Positions 40,719 through 52,136 of a DNA stretch of 64,000 nt are shown one piece after another; within the stretch, counting starts at the first letter, position 1; every line of letters begins with the position of its first letter. The stretch comes from Neurospora crassa OR74A (Eukaryota; Ascomycota; Sordariomycetes; Sordariales; Sordariaceae): the NCBI RefSeq assembly GCF_000182925.2, contig NC_026503.1, positions 2,294,001 to 2,358,000 on the forward strand, given 5' to 3'. The position numbers and the translations under genes are program-made. The notes below the pieces were generated by a model. That model searched no databases, had not been told where the DNA came from, and saw nothing but the letters and a program-made list of their open reading frames with translations.

Positions 40719-42195
40719 GTTTTGCCATGACCTGGTCTGATGACGGTGTATGATGCCTTGGAGCTTGCACTACATTGCATTGCTGCCGTGCATTGCTATG
40801 TTTGAACTTGGAGTGCTGGGGCGCTTAATGGGCCGTGGTGGTTCGGGGGTGGACTGAATGAAGTTGATGTGACAAGATGGAAGGATAAGTCGAGTCGGAT
40901 GGCACAGGACGACATAGCGAAGGATGGACAGAAGGACAGACGGACGAGATGATTTACGACATGATACGACTTGGCACGATATAACATGAAGGAAGAAGCG
41001 CCTATGGATGACTACCTGCCAGACTACCTGCCGAACAGTTTCGCGAAATTGGCAACATAGCACTACTGCCGAAGAAACCTCTTTCTGCGACATAGTGCTG
41101 GCAGATCTGTAGGGCCGACTGATGTCTGACCCTGTACGTTGAAACGCACGCAGGTGTTCTCGAAGCCTTCACCAACTGGGCGAGCAAAGTATGTACAGGT
41201 ATATGCTGCTTCTTGCTGCTCAACGTCGGGCGCTCAAAGATCAAAGGTATTTTGCCAATTTCGCAAGATCATTCGGTAGCTACCTACAGCAGAATCAGGA
41301 TAAGATCATCAGACGCAGCGTGGCGCAGGCAGTAGGGCAGCAGGGCGCAGGGCGAACACAGCCAAGCTTATACGCACGGCCCGGAGTATCAAGCCTAAAG
41401 GGAATATGCGCATGAATCACGGCAAGCAAGTGACGGAGACGTTATCAGGTATTTTTTGATATTTTAGGTTGCGAATCAATAGTTTTCTCAAACTCTACCT
41501 GTCCGCACCTGACAATATTTGTTCGCGATCTCGCTGAGCGAGAGTCCAAGTAGAAGGTGGAGGCCTTGACTCGTGCCTCGTGGCTACCGTATGTGCATCT
41601 AATCCATCCCTTTGTTGCGAATCATCTATCTGCGTCTTTATCGTTATGCACTCAGCACATTCTGCAACAATGATCCAGACCATCTTCCTGCCGAGACATC
41701 CATCATCGCTGTCTTACTTTCATCTGTTGTCTACAACCCACTCTTCGGGCCTCAAAGCACCTGTCTGACCATTGCCCGCGACCCTCTTCCACAAGTCACA
41801 GACATGTCGCGGGTAGTAGACTGTAAACATGTCTTGTTACTCTGCCTGAAAAGTAATGTATGATACATCACCTGTATATGTGTTTATATGCTATCGCTGC
41901 AGAAGTGAACCCCTATCCCAACGTGACCCTTTGACATCCATCCGAAACCAATCCATTGAACGCCTTACGTCCGTCCCTTCAAGGTAACATCACCACATCC
42001 ATCTCCTATACCGACCCTGAGTCAACTAGCAGCAGGTATCGTGACAAGCGACAGTGATCTCCTACCCTACCCAAAGCTGATAAAACAAACTAAATACCCA
42101 TGAAGCCGTAAGTAAAACTGGTATAAACCATGTCCTTGTTTACCGTTCGCATAACACCGTGTCTGTGTGTTACACCCAATTCTCCATAATCTAGC
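40719..42195. other. 1.5-kb convergent intergenic region
   Basis: It lies between the stop codons of the Yippee and SLC35F6-type genes and should hold both 3' UTRs. No coding exon is evident; short frames on both strands have no family features. Confidence 0.45.
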
Positions 42196-43622
42196 TCAGT
42201 TATGCTCAATAGGCTCCTCGGGCAACAGCTCCTCCACCTGGCTGACACGGAGGAACTCAAACGGAGGCTCGACGATGCCGTTGAAGAGAAAAGTAAAGTA
42301 AACGAGCAGACCAAAGCCGATGACCTGCAGCCACTTGAACGTCTCCCAGCCGAGACCGAGCGAGACCATCCAGATGAAAAGCGTGCGGCACGTGTCGATG
42401 GTGGAGCGGGAGGTGGCGCTCACAGAGCGGGTTACGGAGAGGCCAAAGAAATTGAAGCCGCTGTAAAGGTATCAGGGTGGTGTTCTGTTGATAGAAGGGG
42501 GGGAGGAGGGATAAAGGGATTAAAGCAAACTTACCCAATGCTAATCATGATCAGAACGCTTGAGATGAAGACAGGTTTGTACTCCCAAAACTGCCTCCAT
42601 CCCTCAACCATATCGAACGGTCCATACCGACCGGCCTCGGTCCGTCCAATGGCAAAGTGCAAAATGACCATGCCCAGAAGTGTGACGGTAAAGCCAAAGA
42701 GGCCCTCCCACCCGACAACACGAATGGGCTCGATCGTCGACCGCTCCAAGATGTACTCCTCCAACACAAACTGCGTAGCAGTAAAAATCTGCGCGCCCGC
42801 AATCATCAAGACGCCAATAATCACCTTGAGGGCATCGGCGCCCACATCCGCAGTTGTGGTCGTCGTAGCACTAGGATGTTTCTGATCCGGCTGAATCGCA
42901 CCAGCCAGTCCCACGAGCGCCACGCCCACCATGACGCCCACCAGCGACAGCCACTGGAAGGCGTACAGCTTGCGGCGCAAGAAAACGACGCTGAAGATGC
43001 CGACAAAGAGCACCAGTGCGCCGCGCGTCATCTGGTAGATGGAGGCCGCCACGAGCAGCAGGCCAGCGTTCATGAGGGTGGTGCCGCAGATGTCGCAGAT
43101 GGCGGGGAGCGAGAGCAGCACGACGCGCCAGCCGCGGAGGATAGAGGGGCCGTCGTACTTGGAAGATGCGGTTGAGTCGGTGAGAGGGGTGTGGGAGCGG
43201 ATGCTGGCGTCGTCGGGGACGGTGGTGTCCTCGTCCTCGCCCGCCCGGTTGTTGATGCGCTCGTACGTGGTGGATTTGGAGACGTAGCGGCTCCAGAGCG
43301 ACATGATGCCTACAACCAGCCAGCAGCCCATCTCGCCGACGAACATCTGGAGGGTCTGAATGACGGGCTGCTCAAAGTGCTTCCGCTTGAGCGGGTCGGG
43401 GTCGTCACAGTTGCGAACGCATTGGTTGTCCTATACGTACAAACGAAGAACGGGTCATCGTCAGCAATTGATCGGTGATGGAGATTACCTTGCTCTGCTA
43501 TGGAGTTTGCGACATTTCTTCCTTACCTGGTACTTGGTCAAGAGGGTGTTGCACACTCCAGTAAGTAACATCATTCCCACTAGGAAGGGGATGATGGCCC
43601 GCGCGGGTATGATTGAAGCCAT
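42196..43622 (-). CDS. SLC35F6-type drug/metabolite transporter, 418 aa
   Basis: Three exons: 43622-43527, 43430-42535 and 42460-42196; GT-AG junctions with consistent phase. It is an EamA/nucleotide-sugar-transporter-like membrane protein of the SLC35F6 (C2orf18, TANGO9) family. Human SLC35F6 is found in lysosomes and mitochondria, and its substrate is unsettled. About ten membrane spans are visible, starting with IIPFLVGMMLLTGVCNTLLTKY. The family-typical stretch SIYQMTRGALVLFVGIFSVVF follows the third or fourth span and GGFNFFGLSVTRSVSATSRS the eighth. A hydrophilic loop with Glu/Asp/Ser (about residues 85-125) separates spans two and three. The C-terminus is acidic (EELLPEEPIEH). The start ATG is followed by a hydrophobic helix, as in relatives, and a TC repeat lies just upstream in the leader. 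Confidence 0.92.
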
Positions 43623-43624
43623 CT

Positions 43625-43656
<32 letters not shown>

Positions 43657-44884
43657 CCTTCAACTCAGGTTTGGTGAATTGAATGTATCCGAGAGAAAGC
43701 TTGAACGTTGCAAAGCTCAAGCAAGAAACTGTAAAAAGGTCGAAGTCACCTACGGACGGATGACCGAGATGATCGGCGAGATGGGAGGTTGATCAAGTGA
43801 TGTGATGCCAGGACTGATAACGATATCGGTAGCCTTCCCTCTTGGACGATCAATGGGGGCGCTAAAGGATGCGCTACTGCGCGGAGAGGCTAGCTACCTG
43901 CTGCTTTCGGTGCTTGAGGTTGTTGGGAATGATGGTAAACCCGACCGTGGTGATGCGGTTCTGCGTGAACGTGTATCTGTGAAACACTGGGATTGGTTCC
44001 AGATGCCTGAAAAGAACACCTTCGTGGGTGGCCTTGACTTTCGAAATAGTGCGCGAGTCAATCTGTCCGTCCGTTTCTTTGTTGGTTTGTGGACAGTTCG
44101 TTGCCATGCTCCAACTACTATGTATGGTACTTACCTAGGCAGGGCGAACAGTCCGTCGGGTGACAAACGTGGAGTGGAGCAGTGGCTGACGTCCTCAGCG
44201 GGCATTGAACTAGTGTGTACGGCACCCCAGATAAACGCCCGCTGATCATTTCCCTTCCACAACGCATGTATCCACAGGCCCTCAGTGGTGAAACGGACCG
44301 GGGGAACAGAGGGAACCGCCTTGGGATTGGTCACTGTGGCTTGAATACCTACCGACGCCGGAAGAGGCCATCAAGGTGTTGGTTGGCCTCTGCATTGTAA
44401 ATCTCAAGATCTCGAGCCACAACGGCCCAAACCCTTGCTTGCTGCTTCATACGATCAAGTGACTGTGGTACATCGAGCCAATAAAAAACCTGAAATGATT
44501 ACGTGGGAATATCAACGTAGAGCTTGTCATGTGTCTGGAGGACAGACAGCCTAAAGAAAGAGAGACAGACGGACCAGAGATTCACCGCCTCGCTTTCAGG
44601 CCTTGGTTATGCAGTATTCCGAGTAGTGAGACGGCGATCTCTGCTCGTAGGTTCCATATACTCTTGATACATACTAATAGCCGCGATAACCTATGGTGTT
44701 CTACCTATCGTGTTCCATCAAGAAGTTATCGCACTTATTTTCACAGCCCATACAGCGATAACAATGTTCCATATCCTTTCCCAAACTCCCATCATTAAAG
44801 CCTCCCGGGTTGTTGTAGAACTCGATCCATCGATTAATGCCTGATCCCAAATCCCAAACGCCGAATGCCTCTTCCATGAAACCT
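43623..44884. other. 1.3-kb intergenic region
   Basis: It holds the promoter of the transporter gene (with the TC repeat) and the 3' flank of the DUF2985 gene. A 147-codon frame at 43802-44245 has no homology I recognise. No gene is supported. Confidence 0.4.
43631..43656. repeat. TC dinucleotide repeat in leader
   Basis: Thirteen TC units (GA on the sense strand) end 8 nt upstream of the SLC35F6-type start codon, so the repeat would lie in its 5' UTR. Confidence 0.85.
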
Positions 44885-45979
44885 CTATTTCTCCGGATCG
44901 CTTTGTTTCTTCTTCTGTTTGGGCTTCTTGTCGCCAATGTTGTTGTAGTGCAAAATGCCCATCTCCTTGTCTTGTGCCAGCTTCTGCAGATCTCGCGCAC
45001 TGCAAGGAACACCTTCGATCCTCTTCACCTTTCTTCCCTCAAAGAACATGACCAGGCCACCGACCATAGCGATAATACAGCCGACAGCTACCAGAAATCC
45101 CGTTGACCAGCTCGGGCGGTTATACCGGTTCATACCCCACATGATACCACACAGGCCGACCTGAGCCAAGGTATTGAGAATCATGCACCATATCATAAAG
45201 TCCATCTTCCAAACCTTGGTGGCCGGCGCTCGAATGCCCGTCAGTGGTGCGTTGGGCATCTTTTCCTGCGGGATGGGAACGCACTGCTTGGGGACATCAG
45301 CCGGGAGATTGTCTGGTCCGATATCCGGGGACAGCTCCTCCGTGCCCGGGAGACGAAACCAGCTGCTATGAATCCCAGCAAGCCTTAGAAGGCCTTCCTG
45401 CTGTCCCTTGATGCGGTACTTCATCAGAAGCCAGAGATCCCGGAAGCGCCATGGCGCCAGTCCGAACGCAGTGACACAGAACAGACCCGTGAGAACTTGC
45501 GAGTCCCACTCAACCCATTTTCGCCTCGGCGAGTTGATATCGTCGCACGTCGGATGGCACATGGCCGGCGCGGCGTTACAGAGCAAAAGGAACAACATGC
45601 CACCCCAAGCTACCACGTTGAGCCCATAGAACGTCCAGAAGCAGCCCATTGGCGTTGTAAAGAACTTCCAGAACGAGGAGAGCCCTTGCTTTGTGGACTC
45701 CTGCCAGGAGTACTTGGGCGGAAAGTGATAGCCATTATCAAAAGGCCGTGTGTGGTCTGTTTCTGCGATGTCGCGTTCTGCTGGTACTGCTAAGGTAACA
45801 TCATCTACCGATAATCGAGGAGGCTTCGTGGTGTCGGTTTGTCGTGAGACCTGGCGGCTTACGAGTGGCTGTTCTGATGTGACGGGTTTCAAGTTCTCCG
45901 TCGTTCGATCCTTGTGAGGAGATGGATTATCGTTGGTGCCATTCAGGCTCCCGGCTGCGACATGGTTGTTTTGAACCAT
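44885..45979 (-). CDS. DUF2985-family membrane protein, 364 aa
   Basis: A single exon from ATG 45979 to a TAG. It matches the fungal DUF2985 family, whose function is unknown. A hydrophilic N-terminus of about 95 residues is followed by the signature region. This has WKFFTTPMGCFWTFYGLNVV then a hydrophobic span ending at CNAAPAMCHP, and next RRKWVEWDSQVLTGLFCVTAFG with APWRFRDLW. A cytosolic loop carries EKMPNAPLTGIRAP. Two further membrane spans follow, around DFMIWCMILNTLAQVGLCGI and GFLVAVGCIIAMVGGLVMFF. The C-terminus is Lys-rich (KKPKQKKKQ). Four spans are therefore likely. Neighbouring genes give no functional hint. Confidence 0.88.
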   Translation of the reverse strand: MVQNNHVAAGSLNGTNDNPSPHKDRTTENLKPVTSEQPLVSRQVSRQTDTTKPPRLSVDDVTLAVPAERDIAETDHTRPFDNGYHFPPKYSWQESTKQGLSSFWKFFTTPMGCFWTFYGLNVVAWGGMLFLLLCNAAPAMCHPTCDDINSPRRKWVEWDSQVLTGLFCVTAFGLAPWRFRDLWLLMKYRIKGQQEGLLRLAGIHSSWFRLPGTEELSPDIGPDNLPADVPKQCVPIPQEKMPNAPLTGIRAPATKVWKMDFMIWCMILNTLAQVGLCGIMWGMNRYNRPSWSTGFLVAVGCIIAMVGGLVMFFEGRKVKRIEGVPCSARDLQKLAQDKEMGILHYNNIGDKKPKQKKKQSDPEK

Positions 45980-47262
45980 CGCAGCTTCTTTGATAAAGCC
46001 GTTGATCGAAGGGGGCTGTTGGCGGGCGCGGTTATCAAAGCGTGGCGGGGGTGACTAAAGATTAATTATGTGTACTTGGTATTCGTAATGCTCTGGGAAA
46101 ACAAGAGTGGTGTAAGATACAAACGATGTAAAAGTAGAGTAAGATGTGGGGGTTTCTCAGAGTAAACAAGACCAAAGTCAATGTGGGCAAGGTTACTAGT
46201 ACCTAGAGAAGGAGAGGATGAGGAAGAAGAAAAAAGAAAGAGAAAAGACAGCGAAGGGGCGGCCGAGAAGTCAAAGGGCCCGATAGCACTCGTCGTCAGA
46301 TTTAAGTTCTTGGTCCCGGAACCAACTTGCACCCTTGCAAAGGGCACGGTACCTGCAACTGACGACACAGGAGGGTCACCTTACTTGTGTACAGGACGCA
46401 CCGACTAGTGATGCAGCTGCTCAAGGGGGCAGAAAAGGAGGGAGGAAGCGAGGAAGTCGACATAACCACAAACCGCCCAAGGTAACGGCGACTAGGGGGG
46501 GGGGGGGCGAGTGACGGGATGGGCCAGACCTCAATCCAACAGCCTATACCATACTGTACGCGTATAGCCGGAGCTTAGCTCCCCCAGAAACCTGCAGACA
46601 CTCAGCCCCGTCGTGACACACCCTCCAGAAACCCAGAAAGACGGCCTTTTCCAACAGAAAATATCTTGGGTCCCCAGTTCATTGGTGAACCTTTCCCGTC
46701 ATCTCGGCCTACTCCATGGTCATTGGGAGCTTGTGAGATGGCTTGACGGGACCAAAACACGGCCGACGTAGCGGTGATGTCATGCCGCATGTGTCAGTAA
46801 AGCTTCAAAGTTACGAGGTAATTCGGGAAAAAGTGTTCGAATGTGTCGTGTCGACGGGAGGTGATGTGAAAATGAGATGTCGATGGGAAAAACATCCGAA
46901 ACAAAAGTTGTCCATACTGCCGTATTTCAGCGGCCTCCATGTTCCAGGCTCGACTGATCTTCCTCAGTGACCCACTTCCTCCTGTCCAATACTGATAGAG
47001 AACCCCTGCTGATTGCGTCCCTTGAGGTCGTACCCTTGTGGTTGAGACCCGCTTAAAAATGGAGTCTGGATCAACCCCGCCAACGGACAAACAGATTCGC
47101 GAAAATGAACAAGACGGGACAGGACATCAGGGCAAGCTTCTTGCTCGGCCCACATCGACAAGACAACAACAACAACAACAACAACAACAACCATCTCATT
47201 CAGTCAGTCAGTCAGTCAGTCAGTCACCCCAAACGCAAGACTGTCTTACCATTGTTGCCAAC
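45980..47262. other. 1.3-kb divergent promoter region (DUF2985 and Sen15 genes)
   Basis: It contains a G13 run (46495-46507) and, just before the Sen15 start, nine CAA units (47164-47190) and six CAGT units (47201-47224). The frame of Sen15 stays open upstream to an ATG at 47059. No separate gene is supported. Confidence 0.5.
47164..47224. repeat. CAA and CAGT tandem repeats upstream of Sen15
   Basis: Nine CAA units (47164-47190) and six CAGT units (47201-47224) separated by ten bases. In the Sen15 frame they read as nine Gln and a Ser/Val/Gln repeat. They are probably leader sequence and likely length-variable. Confidence 0.85.
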
Positions 47263-47730
47263 ATGTCGGCCGACCAACACCTCCAAGCTCTCACAAAGGT
47301 TGTGGTGAACAACCTGGAAAATCAACACGACTGGACTCAGGTCCAGATACACATTCAGGACAACCTCCCTCGACCTCTCATCTATGGACTCCCGCCAAAG
47401 CGCCTCTATGTGCACCCCGATGAGCAGATCGACATCATCAGGGCTGAGAAGCAGTTGAACCAGCGTGTTCCCCAGGAGCCTGAGCTGGAATGGGTTCTTC
47501 CGCTGCACCTGGCTGAGAAATGGTCCATTAGCGACTTCGCGGCCGTCTTTGATGCCATCACGGCCCTCCCTCCCGGAGGCGAGTCTGTGAACGCCAACGA
47601 GGATGCCCAGTGGCAGTTATGGAGGGGCCCGAAGCGTGGCAAGCGTATTTTGCTCGCGACCGTCCAAGATGATTCAACTGTTACGTACTACTGGATGCAC
47701 AACGGCCTCGTGAAGCCTAGACAGAACTGA
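47263..47730 (+). CDS. sen15: tRNA-splicing endonuclease subunit Sen15, 155 aa
   Basis: A single exon. Sen15 is a non-catalytic structural subunit of the heterotetrameric SEN complex, which cuts introns from nuclear pre-tRNAs and pairs with the Sen34 catalytic subunit. The family region covers almost the whole protein. It includes LPRPLIYGLPPKRLYVHPDE, then EWVLPLHLAEKWSISDFAAV (the usual hydrophobic-basic core) and the C-terminal strand RILLATVQDDSTVTYYWMHN. Length agrees with yeast Sen15 (128 residues). The start at 47263 (CAACATG) was chosen because homology begins right after it. The same frame is open back to an ATG at 47059, which would add 68 Gln/Ser-rich residues. It converges on the alcohol dehydrogenase gene with only 161 bp between stops. 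Confidence 0.88.
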   Translation: MSADQHLQALTKVVVNNLENQHDWTQVQIHIQDNLPRPLIYGLPPKRLYVHPDEQIDIIRAEKQLNQRVPQEPELEWVLPLHLAEKWSISDFAAVFDAITALPPGGESVNANEDAQWQLWRGPKRGKRILLATVQDDSTVTYYWMHNGLVKPRQN

Positions 47731-47891
47731 GAGAGTTACCAGGCACACCAAAGTTCCGCATCCGTCGGTGCATTGCGGTAGTTGTCTGTCTGTCTATGGA
47801 AGTACTTGTAGATGGCTAGGCTATTTGGTCTCCCCGACGTACTCTACTCATGCGTATGACATCTCCGGCGCGAAGAAATCATGGCTCCTAT

Positions 47892-49595
47892 TCAAGGTGT
47901 GAAGATCACCTTCTGTACCTTCATGTTATCAAAGAGATCATATCCCTCGACAGCCTCGGCGAGGGGCATGATTTTGTCGTACATGAAGCTATAGACGACA
48001 GAAGGTCAGCATCTTGTGTCAACATTTGTACAAACCAACATATATTGGTGCTTACCCAAACTTGTGCTGGTTTCTACCCATCACCTCCAACGCTTCCGGG
48101 AAGATGGACCGCACCGGACATCGGCCCATCTGTACTCTCAGGTTTTTGCTGTTGCCGGGAGATTAGCCAAACCATCCATTATCCATCATCTCACGAGACA
48201 GACGAGGCACGAAGGGGAAATCTTACTTATACCCATCTTCACCCGACCAAGGTAAATCATAGTGTCCCTGGACACCAATACTGCTGATCACTCCAAACGG
48301 CCTCAAAAGCTCATACGCCGTCTTGAGCGCCGGCCTGCTTCCCACCACCTCAACCACCGCATCCGCGCCCCTCCCCTCCGTCACCTCCTTAATCCTCTTC
48401 ACCATCCCCTCCAGCCCAACACCTCCCTTCTCAACCTCCGCAAAGTTCAACGGCTCCGCGCCCAGCTCCTTCGCCAACGCCAACCTGCTCTCCACACAAT
48501 CCACAGCAAACAAATGCTTAGGCTTGTACTCCAGCGCCGATACAACCGCGCAAAGCCCCACAGGTCCACAACCCACCACCACCACCGTCGCCTCCTCCGG
48601 GTTCAGGTCATGCATCAGTTTAAACGCGTTTTTCGCGCCGAAATATCCCGTGGGGAAAATATCCGCCATCAACACCAACGCCCTCTCATCTTCGATCTCG
48701 GGCGGGGCCACGACTGCGGTCCCGTCGGCAAGGGGGATGCGGACGTACTCGGCTTGTCCGCCGTCGAGCCCGGGGGAACCGAACAACAAAGAGGAGGCAC
48801 AGCGGGAGGAGAAGCCGTGAAGGCAGTAGAAGCAGGTGCCGCAGGAGACGGTGAAGGGGGCGACGACCTTGTCGCCTACTTTGATGGTCTTCACAGAGGA
48901 GCCGACGGCGTGGGCGACGCCGGTGAATTCGTGGCCCATGATGAAACCTGGGGTTGAGGCCTCGCGGCCGCGGTAGGTGTGGAGTTCACTTTGGGCAGTT
49001 GTTGGTTAGCGGTGGTCGGTCAGGGGTGTGCTTTTGGTGATGGAGAGAGGGGGATTGATCGGTGGCAGTGAGGCAGGTGAAAGGGAGAGGGGAAACGGAG
49101 AAGGGAGGTAGGGAGGATAGGTCGTGATGGGGTGAGATACTGGGTGAGGTGTGTAGCATGTTATACTAAGCCTAGGAAACCAAGCGCAGAGGATAGAACC
49201 TACGAGCCACACAGAGCAGTCATCTGCACCTTGACAATGATGTCCCTAGGATCTTGCACTGTTCAATCATTCATGCACTCACGTTAGCCCATGTCACACA
49301 CAAAAAACTCCGTCGTGCTGTAGAGGATGATGATTTGCAGTCAGTGTGCCCAGTTGGACTCGGGACTCGTTATGCCATCTGGGGAAGGTCTTGACTGAGT
49401 TTGTGCTCAGTGTGAAATATAAGTCTAGCATGATCAAGACCACCGTATGTATGTATCTTGGAGTGGTTGGTGGTGGAGAGCGAAAACACCAGATGCGGGA
49501 GGCTTACCCTCAGGAATCGGCCTCTCCTGAACAGAAACCTTCTTGGGTCCTTCAAAGACTACGGCCTTCATAGTCTTCTTTGCTTCTGTCGACAT
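47892..49595 (-). CDS. Zinc-dependent medium-chain alcohol dehydrogenase, 364 aa
   Basis: Five exons: 49595-49508, 49258-49204, 48988-48227, 48148-48056 and 47988-47892; all GT-AG with matching phases, giving a continuous protein. It belongs to the medium-chain dehydrogenase/reductase family and should oxidise an alcohol or reduce an aldehyde with NAD(P). Catalytic zinc ligands are visible as Cys in TALCGSELHTY and His-Glu in MGHEFTG. The structural zinc lobe has four Cys (SCGTCFYCLHGFSSRC). The Rossmann dinucleotide motif is VVVGCGPVGLCAV. The N-terminus MKAVVFEGPKKVSVQE and the C-terminal VRSIFPEALEVM with MPLAEAVEGYDLF complete the fold. Substrate is unknown; the HTYRG segment resembles fungal proteins annotated as formaldehyde or threonine dehydrogenase-like. 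Splicing in the last third was inferred from family alignment in memory. Confidence 0.9.
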
Positions 49596-50425
49596 TTTTG
49601 TTTCTAAATTTCTTGGTATCAAGAGGCCAATTAGCTTGTTGAACTTTTGTGCGGTTGTGTTTTAGTGGTGAGTCCAGAAATTGTGTGGCAGAGGGGATAA
49701 CAATGGCGGTGCTAATGATGTCTAGAATGTCGCATGTTTTGTGATCGACTTCAGTTTCCCCTCAGTTTCCGTTTCTGATTTCATGCATCTAGGAAGACTC
49801 ATTGACTAGTGTAGTACACTGAACGACTGAAACATACCCGCTGGAACTAATACCCGATCGGCCGGCTGTCTGAGTGTTTATCCCGAGGTTAGATCTAGAG
49901 TGACCAGTGACCACACCTATTTATACTTGGGTGGTCGACTTTGCTCCAGCGAGCGATCTCGGAGAATCGTAGGAGGAGTCCGAAGAGGGGAAAACTCGGG
50001 CTTGTGAGGGGTCAGAATTCCAAGTAGCACCGGCTTTAAGTGGAGTAGTTCGTGGCATTCAGATTCCTTGTTTTGGCACTAAGTAGGGGTCGACGTCTTG
50101 GTAATTGATATTCAAGAGGTTTGTTACTAGCCATATCACAAACTTCATTGCTAGCAATAAACCCGCCGCCCCCTTTTCCCATGTTCAAATTCATGACTTC
50201 TCCAATCTTCAATGTCCAATGTTCCCCAAAACGCCCCGTGTCCGACCGTTGTATTTGTTCCCCATTGTCATTATCGTGAAAACTCGTGCGATGACGTCCC
50301 CTGATCCAATCAAGAACGCCAACAACCAAGACGGGTGATACAAGATGGTTCTATTAGCTCCGTGCTCTTCCGTCTATGAACGTATTCAAAAAAAGGGGAC
50401 ACCTTTTGTCGCATGTTTCCTCATT
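49596..50425. other. 0.8-kb intergenic region
   Basis: It holds the dehydrogenase promoter and the ZIP transporter 3' flank. A C-rich stretch lies at 50161-50178. Nothing else is recognised. Confidence 0.4.
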
Positions 50426-52136
50426 CTACACATCGGCAATGGCGTCGCAGACCCCAAGCAGAGTCATACCCAGGAAAGCAAAGAAGATGCTCATGTTCCT
50501 GTTGTGGGTCAAGCTCAAGCTCTCCCCAAAGAGCTGCAGTGCCACGCTGGTCATGATACCCGCAGTGACGGCAAACAAACATCCATATGCTGTGCCGTTG
50601 ATCGTGATGTTGCTGTGCTTGGCAACCTTGAACCACAGCACTGCGACTCCGGCGCCCAGCGGCTGACTGAGGCCACCGAGCAATGTGGCCCAGGCAATGG
50701 CCTTGAACCGGCTGTTCAGCGCCATGTACAGCGGCAGGGCCATGGAGAATCCCTCGGCGATGTTATGAACGAACAGGGCCATGAAAACATTGAAGCCGAG
50801 CGAAGGGTTCACATGGTTGGTGGCGTAGGTGATGAAGCCCTCAGGAAACTTGTGAAGCGCAATGGCTATAACAGTCTGCAGGCCGATAGAGAGAAAGGCG
50901 TTTGTCGGTACGTGATGATGGTGTTGAGCCTCGATATCCTCCTCTACTGCTGAATAGCCAGTGTCGTGATTTTCTCCGTCATGGTCATCGTGGGGTCCAT
51001 CGTGGTCGGCACGGTCTGCGTAACCGACAGACGACTCTCTGGAACAAGTTCGACTCCGTACTTGGTATATGGGACTGTTGAGGGAATCTGGTACCTCGCC
51101 AGTACCCACGGACTCTCCGGAACGTATGACTGGGAGGGTGGCGGGACGCCCAGGGGGGATGGAGCGTGCACCAATGTGTCTGAAGCACTCCTGCCCACAA
51201 GGATCCGTATATCCGAAACACGGGCCATCGCCATCGCAGTGAAGCTTGGTATCCTTAACAAATGATAGTACTCTGTTCGTCATCTGGCGTACGGATGGGC
51301 GTCTGCTTTGGATGCCGCTGGTGCTGCGGGCCTGTCTTCCAACGGTATGTGAACGACCAAAAAGACTAGGCCTCACTGGGGGAACTGACTGCGCCTCGTG
51401 GTCGGTCTCGGTCGGTAGCAGGGGAGTTGATTCGGTCGCATGCCCATTCACTTCGACCATGGTCGGTGTTTCTGGAGCTTCCGAGGATAGCGTCGTGACG
51501 GACTGTCCATGGGTACGGCTCGCCCAAGGCGGCTGGTGATAATGATCATCATGATGGGGCTGATGTTGCACATTTGCGTGTGGGTTATGGGAATGGTCGC
51601 ACCCAACAACGTGGGAGGGTATAAATCGATGGAGGACTCGGGAGACGACCTGAATGCCGAAAAAGCCAGCAATGTAACAGCCCATGTTGATGAGGCCTGC
51701 GGTCTTCTCGTCCCGCCCGTCCGTAGTGAGGTATCGCAAAGCAGACGGAAGCATGCTAAACAAGGCCGAGAATATCTGTGGTACATTCAATAGTTAACTC
51801 GCTGTGGTTCTTGCAAGGTCAAGGAAAGCCACTAGAGCCAGGTCTGAAGAATACTAACCATAACCCCAAAACTCAGACTCAAAGAGCCTGATATGAAGAC
51901 ATTGCTCCCCTGTATACTAAATTTGCTCTTGATGTTGAAAAAGCGGATGGGGACATCGACGCAAATGATAGTTGATCCAAGAATGCATGCTAGGGATTGC
52001 TCGTCAGCTTGGATGCTCGAGAAACTCAACCCACACACATAATCGATACAACGAAGGGTGATGGATACGAACCCAAGCCACTCACGACGGTCAAAATCCA
52101 CCCTCGGGTGTCATTGTCGATCGCGGTTGTAAGCAT
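50426..52136 (-). CDS. ZIP-family zinc transporter (Zrt3/vacuolar type), 513 aa
   Basis: Three exons: 52136-52086, 51999-51859 and 51775-50426. Splicing joins RGWILTV to QSLACILGSTIICVD and then to SLSFGVM-IFSALFSMLP, rebuilding the first membrane spans of a ZIP protein. ZIP carriers move zinc or other divalent metals into the cytosol. The C-terminal half has the paired metal-site helices with HKFPEG and HNIAEG. The length and the two-part layout with a long central loop match yeast Zrt3, which releases vacuolar zinc; the location here is inferred. The loop is His-rich near 105-125 (HSHNPHANVQHQPHHDDHYH), has Ser/Arg-rich sequence with several Cys, and then a His/Asp-rich segment and HHHH. 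It sits next to a zinc-dependent dehydrogenase, probably by chance. Intron 1 has alternative AG acceptors; the one at 52000 keeps the frame. Confidence 0.9.

Noticed and set aside
42202-43175. Plus-strand frames opposite the SLC35F6-type gene
   Set aside because: They are antisense shadows of membrane-protein codons.
43802-44245. 147-codon frame between two minus genes
   Set aside because: No homology, no splice pattern and an uncertain start; kept as intergenic.
48262-48957. 231-codon plus-strand frame opposite the alcohol dehydrogenase
   Set aside because: It lies within a clear dehydrogenase exon and translates to an Arg/His/Gln-rich, non-family sequence.
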